DNA from: Planctomycetales bacterium
Lineage (GTDB): Bacteria; Planctomycetota; Planctomycetia; Isosphaerales; Isosphaeraceae
Assembly (NCBI GenBank): GCA_027435495.1
Contig: DAHZZC010000830.1
Coordinates: forward strand, 1-13,030
DNA: 13,030 nucleotides
Direction: 5' to 3'
Shown here: positions 1 through 6,369 of the stretch, piece after piece
Position numbering within the stretch: position 1 is the first letter of the stretch
How the letters are laid out: every line of letters starts with the position of its first letter
Position numbers and translations under genes: made by a program
Notes under the pieces: model-generated
Seen by the model: only the letters and a program-made list of their open reading frames with translations
Told to the model about the DNA's origin: nothing
Database searches by the model: none

Positions 1-687
1 CGCGATCCCCTGCGCCACCGTAATCTTGTAGAAGTTATACCGGGTGGTTTCCTCGACGATGCTGGCGACCCTGCGCTCGTCGGAGCCGTCGCCGGGGTCG
101 GTCACGAGGAAGACCTGGCGAAGTCCGGGATGCTCAAGGTACTCCCGAACGTGAGCAAGTTCGTCGCGGCCGGCGCCGGACGACTCAACCGGGGCGGGTG
201 TGGGGCGGTTGTCACGCGGCTGGGCGGCCCGGCCTTGCTCGATCCGGGGGTGCGCGAAGGCCGGCCATCGTGGATCGGAGGGCCCTGGCGGTGCCTTGTG
301 GGTGGCGAGGTCGGCCAGGTGAGAGCCCTTCGACTCCGGAGCCCCCCGATGGTCAGGCCTCGGGAGCATCCAGGGCATCATGAGCGACACCATCAGTCCG
401 GCAGCAATGGTGACGACCGCCGCAGCGCGAACCGGCCCCCGGGCGAGGGCGCCCCGGGCGACTCCGAGCATCGCCCGCCGGCGGATTTGCCGGAGGACTC
501 GCCCCTCAAGGTTGCGTGGGGCCTCCCTCGGCAGTCCGGCGAGCAGGTCGCGGACAGCGGCGAGACCACGCAGGTCGTCGGCGAGTCGGGAGTTCTCCAG
601 CAGGGCCGACTCGACGGCGTGCCGCTCCTCGGGGCCGAGTCGGCCGTCGAGGTAGGCACTCAGGATCGATTCATCTTCGAGGATCAT
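1..687 (-). CDS. Anti-sigma-factor-like single-pass membrane protein (partial, C-terminus off the window)
   Basis: The reading frame from ATG at 687 stays open to base 1, giving 229 residues with no stop. The first ~60 residues are acidic and helical (DESILSAYLDGRLGPEER...), the usual look of planctomycete anti-sigma cytosolic domains. No HxxxCxxC zinc motif is visible. A basic stretch around residues 65-87 precedes one hydrophobic segment at about 88-108, then a Pro-rich linker and a folded-looking region from about 170 containing VFLVTDPGD and ITVAQGIA. It lies 78 bp downstream of the ECF sigma gene on the same strand, so it probably sequesters that sigma factor at the membrane. No other ATG, GTG or TTG lies in frame between this ATG and the sigma stop codon, which fixes the start, although no strong Shine-Dalgarno sequence is seen. 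The role is inferred from position and architecture. The extracytoplasmic part could be a sensor of unknown signal. Confidence 0.72.
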   Translation of the reverse strand, partial: MILEDESILSAYLDGRLGPEERHAVESALLENSRLADDLRGLAAVRDLLAGLPREAPRNLEGRVLRQIRRRAMLGVARGALARGPVRAAAVVTIAAGLMVSLMMPWMLPRPDHRGAPESKGSHLADLATHKAPPGPSDPRWPAFAHPRIEQGRAAQPRDNRPTPAPVESSGAGRDELAHVREYLEHPGLRQVFLVTDPGDGSDERRVASIVEETTRYNFYKITVAQGIA

Positions 688-765
688 GAGGATGGTCTTC
701 GGGGAATGGGGCCTGGGCCGCGGGAGTCGTCTCGGGCCTCGTGCCCGCCGGGTACGCCGGGTCGT

Positions 766-1386
766 TCAGGGGCCGGAGGTCGCCCCTTGCCGCGCCGGTC
801 GGGGTTCGTCGACCAGGGGACGGAGCCGATCTCGCAGTTCGCAACGAGCCCGGTGAAGTCGGCTCCGAACCGTCCCGACCGGGATCCCCAGGGTCTCGGC
901 GATCTCCTCGTAGCTCCGGCCGTCGAAGTCCTTCAAAACAACGACGGCGCGGTGCTCGGGGCTCAGTTCGTCGAGGGCGGCGGCGACGAATCGCTGCTGC
1001 TCGGCCCGCTCGAGCGGAGCGGCCGGGTCCGCCTCGACCGACTCGTCGGCCGGGTGCAGACCCCGGGGCGCCTCGCGACGGTTCGCCGGCGGCGCCGCCG
1101 CTCGGACTCGCCGTCGCCGGTGCCCCGACAGGGCCAGATTCACCGCGATCCGGTGGATCCACGTGTAAAACGAACTGTCCCCCTGGAACTGGTCGAGTTT
1201 CTCGAACGCGCGGACGAACGCGTCCTGGAGGATGTCCTCGGGGTCCCCCGCCGATCCGACCACCCGTGCGATCGTCGGGTAGAGCCGGTCCTGATACCGC
1301 TGGACGAGCAGCCCGAAGGCCTCGGTCCGACCGGACCGGCAGGCCTCCACCAGGCTCAGATCGTCGGGGGTCCGCGACATCATCAT
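766..1386 (-). CDS. ECF-type RNA polymerase sigma factor (sigma-70 family, RpoE-like)
   Basis: A 206-residue protein with the two-domain ECF layout. Region 2 spans about residues 26-92 (LVQRYQDRLY, DPEDILQDAFVRAF, FYTWIHRIAVNLA). A variable Pro/Arg-rich linker covers about 93-130, and region 4 about 133-187 (LDELSPEHRAVVVLKD, SYEEIAETLGIPVGTVRSRL), including the helix-turn-helix that reads the -35 element. There is no sigma 1.1 or region 3, and the length is normal for ECF factors. It directs RNA polymerase to a stress or envelope regulon, presumably under control of the membrane anti-sigma encoded 78 bp downstream. The protein begins Met-Met-Met; ATGs at 1386, 1383 and 1380 are all possible and none has a Shine-Dalgarno sequence. 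Family assignment is firm; regulon and ECF subgroup are unknown. Confidence 0.93.
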   Translation of the reverse strand: MMMSRTPDDLSLVEACRSGRTEAFGLLVQRYQDRLYPTIARVVGSAGDPEDILQDAFVRAFEKLDQFQGDSSFYTWIHRIAVNLALSGHRRRRVRAAAPPANRREAPRGLHPADESVEADPAAPLERAEQQRFVAAALDELSPEHRAVVVLKDFDGRSYEEIAETLGIPVGTVRSRLHRARCELRDRLRPLVDEPRPARQGATSGP

Positions 1387-1391
1387 GATTG

Positions 1392-1417
1392 GACGCCCGG
1401 CCCGGGTCGCGCGTTCC
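1392..1417 (-). promoter_or_regulatory. Possible ECF-type promoter upstream of the sigma gene
   Basis: Read on the minus strand, GGAAC (1417-1413) is followed 17 nt later by CGTC (1395-1392), resembling the GGAAC / CGTC elements of many ECF-dependent promoters. The -10 would end only 5 nt before the first ATG, so transcription would start at or near the start codon. That agrees with the missing Shine-Dalgarno sequence. In GC-rich DNA such short motifs arise by chance, so this is a weak call that would imply autoregulation. Confidence 0.28.
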
Positions 1418-1766
1418 AGGAAGGGGCGGCCACCGGGAATCCCGGGCCCGGGGCCGTCGCCGACACGTCCGGGACCGGCCGCGCCGGCGACGCCTCCGGC
1501 CCAGCCAGCCGCGAGCCGGCCGACTCTCGCATTCTATCCCCGGCCATCCACGCCCGGATAGGGCCCGGCGCCGCCCGGTCCCCGTGATGGGTCTCCCGGA
1601 AAGGGTCCCGAATCGGTCTGGTGGTGGGGGCTGGACCATCACCGACCGCTCCCGGTTCGCTCCGGAAGCCCGCCCAACCTGACACTCCATCCCGTCTCCC
1701 GCCAGCGGCTCGTAGCACCTACCCCCGACGGTCCAGAAGCCGGAGTCATTTTCCGACGGCGACCGC

Positions 1767-1795
1767 TTGCCAACGCACAATCAATGCGTTATTTT
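1767..1795 (+). promoter_or_regulatory. Candidate housekeeping-sigma promoter with a palindrome in its spacer
   Basis: TTGCCA at 1767-1772 matches the -35 consensus at 5 of 6 positions. After a spacer of exactly 17 nt, TATTTT at 1790-1795 matches the -10 at 4 of 6. It sits at the edge of the only AT-rich island in the gap. Transcription would start near 1802 and run toward the glycosidase gene, leaving a leader of about 490 nt. Use in vivo is inferred. Confidence 0.42.
1772..1790. repeat. Inverted repeat, possible operator
   Basis: AACGCA, 7 nt, TGCGTT: a perfect 6-bp inverted repeat spanning 19 bp. It fills the spacer between the putative -35 and -10 elements, the usual place for a repressor-binding operator. 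It could also be coincidence, since 6-bp arms are short. Confidence 0.35.
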
Positions 1796-2281
1796 CCACG
1801 ATCGCTCGATTGCTTATCTACTTTTGCGATGATGAAGTCAGACGTTGGTGTCGTCACCATTGGATGGTGTTTGTCACGGCGATGTGGAGGTCGAGCGACG
1901 GGGGGTGTTGCCTCGCCGCGCGGGTCGCGTGCGAGGTGATGCCAGGGGGCGGGCTCTTCCGTGGGGCGAGGAGCGCGAGCGGATCGTGGGGTTAGCCGGT
2001 GACGGTCAATGGCCCCAGAGACGCTGGATCGGTTTTCCGTTCGTTGGGTGAAGCAGTAAGGACGCCTCGACGCTGTCTATGGTGGCGGTCGGGACGTCGG
2101 CGACGAGATCAGACGACGAGGCACCAGGAGAATCTGCGAGGGCCGCTGACCCGATCGGGCTGCGCGCCCTGCCCCGTGCCTGTGTGCGACTGGCCCAAAA
2201 CGGCCGGCGTCGCGCCCGCCGAGGGATCCCTCACCCCGGAGCGAGCACGCCGCTGGGGCAGCAACCTTGGACCTGCATTTT

Positions 2282-2287
2282 AAGGGA
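2282..2287 (+). promoter_or_regulatory. Ribosome binding site that decides the start at 2294
   Basis: AAGGGA lies 6 nt before ATG 2294. The upstream in-frame TTG at 2267 has no comparable purine-rich site, and starting there would only prepend nine residues to the LEPR-type N-terminus. ATG 2294 is therefore preferred. Confidence 0.6.
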
Positions 2288-2293
2288 CGATGC

Positions 2294-5200
2294 ATGCGAT
2301 TTGTTGAGCAACTGCGAAGGCGGCGAAATTCCTCGCGACGGGCCCGCTTCCAGCCGACGGCCGAAGGCCTCGAGCCCCGGTTGGTCCTCTCCGGGCTCGC
2401 GGTCGGGGTTAACCTTCAGAGCAATCAATGGTATAACAACGACCCGATCTGGACGGACTTGCACAACCTCATGGGGACCTGGCAGCTTGATGGCCAGGGC
2501 GTCACCACACTGACCGCCGACGGCTACCCGACGTCGGGCACCCCCTCGATCAGTATTCTGACCGCGGGCTATCCCGCTGGTTACTACGAGTTCAGCTTCA
2601 CGGGTGCCGGTACCCCCTCCTTCAGCGGTGCCGGGCAACTGGTCGGAACCCTGACGGTTTCCAACGGTGTCACGACCGGCACGGTGCTGGTCAACCCCGC
2701 GGCCAACAGCGGCCAGGTCGACCTGACGATGTCGGGGCTCAACGCCTCGGACCCCATGGATAACTTCCACTTCATGTTGCCCGGCTACGGCAACGGAACC
2801 ACCTCCGAGCCGATGTACACTCCGCAGTTCCTCCAGGCGCTCGCCCCGTTCTCCGACATCCGCTTCATGAACTGGGGCAGCACCAACAACTCAACGGTCG
2901 CCAACTGGTCCGACCGCGTCCAGCCAACGGCCCTGATCACGGACGGTTCCGGTGGTGTCCCCTACGAGGACATGATCGCGCTCGCCAATGCAGCGCACAA
3001 GGACATGTGGATTAACATTCCAGCGGAGGCGACGCCACAGTTCGTCCAGAGCCTCGCTCAGCTCATCCACTCCCAGCTCAACCCGAGCCTGAATGTCTAC
3101 GTCGAGTACAGCAACGAGATCTGGAACTACGGCTTCGCAGCGTATTCGCAGGTCGCCAGTATCGCAGCCTCCAACCCGGTCATCGACCATTCCCTGAGCC
3201 AGTACCAGCAGGTGGCCGACCAGGCGGCGTACTCCACGGTCGTGGACGGCCAGATCTTCAACCAGGTCTTCGGCACCGCGACCTCTCGAGTGCGACCGAT
3301 CCTCGGCGGACAGTTTGCCTGGGATCAGTTTCAGACCTACGAACTCCAGTTCATCCAGCAGAAGTTCGGCACACCCTCGAAGTATATCTACGCTCAGGCG
3401 GTGGCTCCCTACCTCGACGGTGGGGATTCGAACACCCCGAATCTGACCCTCGATCAGCTCTTCTCCGACCTCCAGAATAACCTGAACGGCTGGTGGGGTT
3501 CCCAGGTCCACACCGATGCCGCTCTCGACCAGCAGTATGGCGTCCCGATGGTCGCCTACGAGGGCGGACAGGGGCTGATGCCAGGCACTAATGGCGCCAA
3601 CTTCGCCGTCATGAGTCAGGCTCAGTCTGATCCACGTATGTATGCACTGTATCGTGAAATGATGAGCACGTGGAGCCAGGGAGGCGGCCAGCTCTTCAAC
3701 GCTTATCAGCTCGACGGCCCCTCCAGCATCTGGGGCTTCTGGGGGATGTTCCCGACTGTCTCCCAGATCGGCGGGATGAAGTATAATGGTCTGCTCTCTT
3801 CGTTCCTGCCTGCTGGCGATTCCAATGGCGATGGCGTCGTCAACTTTGCGGATTTCCAGACGCTCGCCGCCAACTACGACACCACAAACGCCAACTGGAT
3901 GCAGGGTGACTTCAACGGTGACAACGCTGTCAACGGGGTCGACCTGAACCTGCTCCGATCGAATATCACCCCGTCGGGCTTCACACCGACGCAGTTCGCC
4001 CAGCAGGCCCTGTTTGGCCAGGCGGCGACGGTGGACACTCCGACCGCCCTGGACTACTCCGGCTACGGCGTCACTCCCGCCGGCTCGCTGGCGAGTTCCG
4101 GAACGACCGGGACCGTGCAGGTCAACCAGGACGGCGCCGGCAATCCGATTTCTCTGGGAGGCGTCACATACGCGAAGGGCCTTGGTTTCACCGGAGGTTC
4201 GCAGACCACACTGGCGCTCAACGGACAGTTCACCGAGTTCGACGCGACGATCGGTATGGATGCCTCGGCTGCGGCCGGGTCCTCGGCGATTTTCCAGGTG
4301 ATCGGCGATGCGAAGATACTCTATCAGTCGCCGCTGATCACGGCTGGTTCGGCCGCGACACCGATCGCGATCAACGTCACCGGGATCCAGAAGCTGACTC
4401 TGGTCGTTGAGGCCGGGCCGGGTACGTTTTCGGCTGGCGACCTGGCTGCCTTCGGCGACGCACGCGTCGTCTCCACGGCCAACTTTGGTTCCACAACCCC
4501 CGACACCCTCACCTGGACGATCTCACAGAATGGGAAGGTCATCAGCACGCAGGCCGCTGACTCGTTCGTGTTGCCGGCGATCGCCGGGACTTACAACCTG
4601 ATCGTCACTGCCACCAACGCGCAGGGACAGACCGGCTCGGCCTCGACGACTGTTACGGTCGTCCCGAACGTCGCCTCCGCGACGTTCCTTGGGACCGACA
4701 CCTCCAACAAGGGGGTTTGGCGGTACAACTATGGCGCCGAGGGCGTCTGGATCGCCGGCCAGACTCCCAGCGTCCCGCCCGGCTCCAACGGAAATGTCTC
4801 GGTGACCGGGGCCTCGACCTCTACCTGGTCATCGAGCACGACCGACGTGCGGGCGCTCCAGCAGGTCTCCGGCGTCGACCCGGCCGCCACGGCGTGGTTC
4901 GGCTCCAGCTTCACCATCAACGTCAATCTCAACGACGGTCAGATGCACGAGGTGGCCCTCTACGCGGTGGACTGGGACAATCAGGGTCGGATCGAGCAGG
5001 TGCAGGTGATCGACCCGTCCACGGGGAGGGTGCTCGATACCCAGACGCTCTCCAACTTCACTGGGGGAACCTACCTGAAGTGGCAGCTCAGTGGAAGCGT
5101 GCAGATCCGTGTCACGGACATCTCCGGTTCAAGTGCGGTGATTAGCGGCGTGTTCGTTGACGCGGCGCCTGCGCCGAGTCCGAGTGTCTCGTCGACGTTT

Positions 5201-5671
5201 GTGTCGAGTGACACGACGACGCAGGGGAGTTGGATTGGGAAGTACGGTACGCTGGGGAGTAACATTGAGGGGCAGGTATCGACGTTGCCGTCGTACGCGC
5301 AGGTGGGGATGAGCAATGCGCTGACGTGGACGTGGGCATCGAGCACGACGGACGTGCGTGGGCTACAGGTGCCTGGTGGCAATGGCCGGACGGCGATGAC
5401 GTGGTTCAACAACACGTTCACGATTGACGTGAATTTGACGGACGGCCAGGTGCACGATCTGTCACTGTACGCGGTGGACTGGGATAATCAGGGACGAAGC
5501 GAGCAGGTGCAGGTGATCGACCCGGCGACGGGTAAGGTTCTGGATACGGAGACGCTCTCGAACTTTTACAATGGTGCGTACCTGACGTGGGCGATCAGCG
5601 GGCACGTGCAGATCAAGGTGACGATGCTGACGGGTCCGAACGCGGTTGTCAGCGGTCTGTTCCTCCAGTGA
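2294..5671 (+). CDS. Secreted multidomain glycoside-hydrolase-like protein (GH-A-type barrel, dockerin EF-hands, NPCBM-like module, two C-terminal tandem modules)
   Basis: This 1125-residue protein probably acts outside the cell on polysaccharide. The N-terminus is Arg-rich, then LEPRLVLS at 26-33, the LEPR-xLL-type motif of large exported planctomycete proteins; a classical hydrophobic signal peptide is absent. Residues ~35-505 look like a clan GH-A TIM barrel: YSNEIW places an Asn-Glu pair at 274-275 (acid/base candidate) and VAYEGG places Glu423 as nucleophile candidate. Residues 508-559 hold two dockerin-type calcium loops (GDSNGDGVVN, GDFNGDNAVN). About 595-729 resembles an NPCBM carbohydrate-binding module (ISLGGVTYAKGLGF). 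About 735-793 is an Ig/PKD-like strand-rich segment. Residues ~795-956 and ~965-1125 are two homologous modules sharing LYAVDWDNQGR and EQVQVIDP. Codon choice changes sharply in the last module. Substrate is unknown; the barrel assignment rests on motifs, while the dockerin and NPCBM calls are stronger. Confidence 0.85.
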   Translation: MRFVEQLRRRRNSSRRARFQPTAEGLEPRLVLSGLAVGVNLQSNQWYNNDPIWTDLHNLMGTWQLDGQGVTTLTADGYPTSGTPSISILTAGYPAGYYEFSFTGAGTPSFSGAGQLVGTLTVSNGVTTGTVLVNPAANSGQVDLTMSGLNASDPMDNFHFMLPGYGNGTTSEPMYTPQFLQALAPFSDIRFMNWGSTNNSTVANWSDRVQPTALITDGSGGVPYEDMIALANAAHKDMWINIPAEATPQFVQSLAQLIHSQLNPSLNVYVEYSNEIWNYGFAAYSQVASIAASNPVIDHSLSQYQQVADQAAYSTVVDGQIFNQVFGTATSRVRPILGGQFAWDQFQTYELQFIQQKFGTPSKYIYAQAVAPYLDGGDSNTPNLTLDQLFSDLQNNLNGWWGSQVHTDAALDQQYGVPMVAYEGGQGLMPGTNGANFAVMSQAQSDPRMYALYREMMSTWSQGGGQLFNAYQLDGPSSIWGFWGMFPTVSQIGGMKYNGLLSSFLPAGDSNGDGVVNFADFQTLAANYDTTNANWMQGDFNGDNAVNGVDLNLLRSNITPSGFTPTQFAQQALFGQAATVDTPTALDYSGYGVTPAGSLASSGTTGTVQVNQDGAGNPISLGGVTYAKGLGFTGGSQTTLALNGQFTEFDATIGMDASAAAGSSAIFQVIGDAKILYQSPLITAGSAATPIAINVTGIQKLTLVVEAGPGTFSAGDLAAFGDARVVSTANFGSTTPDTLTWTISQNGKVISTQAADSFVLPAIAGTYNLIVTATNAQGQTGSASTTVTVVPNVASATFLGTDTSNKGVWRYNYGAEGVWIAGQTPSVPPGSNGNVSVTGASTSTWSSSTTDVRALQQVSGVDPAATAWFGSSFTINVNLNDGQMHEVALYAVDWDNQGRIEQVQVIDPSTGRVLDTQTLSNFTGGTYLKWQLSGSVQIRVTDISGSSAVISGVFVDAAPAPSPSVSSTFVSSDTTTQGSWIGKYGTLGSNIEGQVSTLPSYAQVGMSNALTWTWASSTTDVRGLQVPGGNGRTAMTWFNNTFTIDVNLTDGQVHDLSLYAVDWDNQGRSEQVQVIDPATGKVLDTETLSNFYNGAYLTWAISGHVQIKVTMLTGPNAVVSGLFLQ
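4673..5668 (+). repeat. Tandem duplication of a ~160-residue C-terminal module within the glycosidase gene
   Basis: Copy 1 is about 4673-5160 and copy 2 about 5185-5668, separated by an Ala/Pro/Ser linker. Shared landmarks in order are TF-x-x-(S/T)DT, a YG motif, STTDVR, (T/A)WF with a following FTI(D/N)VNL, DGQ(M/V)H, LYAVDWDNQGR, EQVQVIDP, G(K/R)VLDT, TLSNF, and a final AV(I/V)SG(V/L)F. Some stretches stay nearly identical in DNA, such as the segments coding AVDWDNQG and EQVQVIDP, while synonymous sites elsewhere differ strongly. The module resembles C-terminal domains I recall from other planctomycete exported proteins, but I cannot name a curated family. Confidence 0.85.
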
Positions 5672-5712
5672 GGCTGTGGTCGATGATCTGCACTGGATCG
5701 TGACATTGAGGG

Positions 5713-5751
5713 AACGGGCGGGGCTGTCGATCGGCCCCGCCCGTTTCGTTT
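5713..5751 (+). terminator. Intrinsic terminator after the glycosidase gene
   Basis: A perfect 12-bp stem, AACGGGCGGGGC (5713-5724) with GCCCCGCCCGTT (5734-5745), has a 9-nt loop and is followed by a T-rich stretch (TCGTTT). It starts 41 bp after the stop codon at 5671 and separates this gene from the convergent small gene ending at 5786. Confidence 0.8.
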
Positions 5752-5785
5752 GCCGGGCTGCTCCGACGCGAGGAGTCTGGGGAGA

Positions 5786-6172
5786 TTAGCGTCCGCCCGA
5801 CTCCCACCGCTTGTAAACGCGTTCGAAGGCGGCGAGGGCCTCGGCAAATCGCTCGTGGTCCTCGTCGTAAAGGGCGCCGGTTTCGAGCGGGAGCCGGCGG
5901 ACGCCCTCGGCGACCTGGTCGCGGGCGCCGAGCATCTGGAAGTAGATCCGTTCGAGAGTCGGCCGATCGGCGTGGTTCCCGGTCATGACGTCGAGCTTGC
6001 GGCGGGCGGCCTGGATCCGGTCGTCGATCGAGCGGAGTTGCTGCTCGAGGGTGGCGCGCTCGGCGAAGTGGTTGCGGACCGGATAGCTTGGGCTCTTGAA
6101 CGGCACGGCCGGGCGCAGGCTGCCCGCCTGGGGCTGCTCGGCGGCCTCCGTGATCGCAGTCGAGGTGGACAC
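5786..6172 (-). CDS. Small uncharacterised helical protein
   Basis: A 128-residue protein starting at GTG 6172. A GGAGG ribosome site (6187-6183) sits 10 nt upstream, which supports the start. Residues 1-35 are Ser/Thr/Pro-rich and probably disordered. Residues ~36-64 (FAERATLEQQLRSIDDRIQ...) have a heptad-like helical pattern, followed by a short turn (NHADRPTLERIYF) and two more predicted helices up to ~123, ending in KRWESGGR. There is no signal peptide, membrane segment or cysteine, so it is probably cytosolic. It is transcribed divergently from the haem protein at 6370 and converges on the glycosidase across the terminator. I do not recognise the family. The good ribosome site and sensible composition argue that it is real. 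A coiled-coil adaptor or regulator role would be a guess. Confidence 0.68.
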   Translation of the reverse strand: MSTSTAITEAAEQPQAGSLRPAVPFKSPSYPVRNHFAERATLEQQLRSIDDRIQAARRKLDVMTGNHADRPTLERIYFQMLGARDQVAEGVRRLPLETGALYDEDHERFAEALAAFERVYKRWESGGR

Positions 6173-6252
6173 CTGTTTGGGACCTCCGCACGGGAATGAA
6201 GACGGCGAGCGAGGGGAGCATCCCCCCGGTCGGACCCGGTGGTCGGCTCGCG

Positions 6253-6281
6253 TTGAGGCGATCGAGCCGCGTCGCTACAAT
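6253..6281 (+). promoter_or_regulatory. Promoter for the propeller/cytochrome gene
   Basis: TTGAGG (6253-6258, 4 of 6 to the -35 consensus) and TACAAT (6276-6281, 5 of 6 to the -10) are separated by exactly 17 nt. Predicted transcription start is near 6288, about 80 nt before the ATG at 6370. It lies downstream of the alternative start at 6196, which supports the shorter protein. Confidence 0.6.
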
Positions 6282-6355
6282 TCTGATCGGTCGGGCCGCC
6301 GACCGCCAGAGCATCCTCGCCGATGGCGCGGGATCGGATCGCTCTGTCTCGGTCC

Positions 6356-6364
6356 AGGGAGGGA
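6356..6364 (+). promoter_or_regulatory. Ribosome binding site that decides the start at 6370
   Basis: AGGGAGGGA ends 5 nt before ATG 6370. This ATG opens directly into a signal-peptide-like sequence. The longer frame from 6196 would bury that signal behind 58 residues of low-complexity sequence. Confidence 0.75.
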
Positions 6365-6369
6365 CGCCG

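Larger units (their letters stand above)
1387..2293. other. Gene-free intergenic region between divergent transcription units
   Basis: About 0.9 kb separates the leftward sigma gene from the rightward glycosidase gene. The open frames here have poor, Arg/Pro/Gly-rich translations with no recognisable domain or good ribosome site, so I call none of them genes. Most of the stretch is GC-rich, but 1775-1850 is a clear AT-rich island with a promoter-like site at its left end. The remainder (about 1850-2280) would be a long 5' leader if that promoter drives the downstream gene. I see no tRNA cloverleaf or recognised riboswitch, and cannot exclude a small RNA. Confidence 0.6.

Noticed and set aside
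130..1587. Long 485-codon plus-strand open frame
   Set aside because: It is antisense to the sigma and anti-sigma genes, both of which have recognisable domains or architecture. Its translation is low-complexity Arg/Gly/Pro, and long shadow frames are common in such GC-rich DNA.
671..1780. 369-codon minus-strand open frame overlapping the sigma gene
   Set aside because: It is in a different frame from the clear ECF sigma factor and its translation is an Arg/Gly/Pro-rich shadow with no domain.
2267..2293. TTG start nine codons upstream for the glycosidase
   Set aside because: No purine-rich site precedes it, whereas ATG 2294 has AAGGGA at proper spacing.
2231..2770. 179-codon minus-strand open frame near the glycosidase start
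   Set aside because: It is antisense to the coding sequence and has no domain or ribosome site.
3815..3970. Reading the dockerin repeat as proof of a cellulosome
   Set aside because: No cohesin or scaffoldin is present in the window, and dockerin-like EF-hands are common as stand-alone modules in planctomycete exported proteins.
6196..6369. Upstream start that would lengthen the propeller/cytochrome protein by 58 residues
   Set aside because: It lies upstream of the best promoter, has no good ribosome site and would bury the signal peptide. The ATG at 6370 has a strong AGGGAGGGA site and opens directly into the signal sequence.
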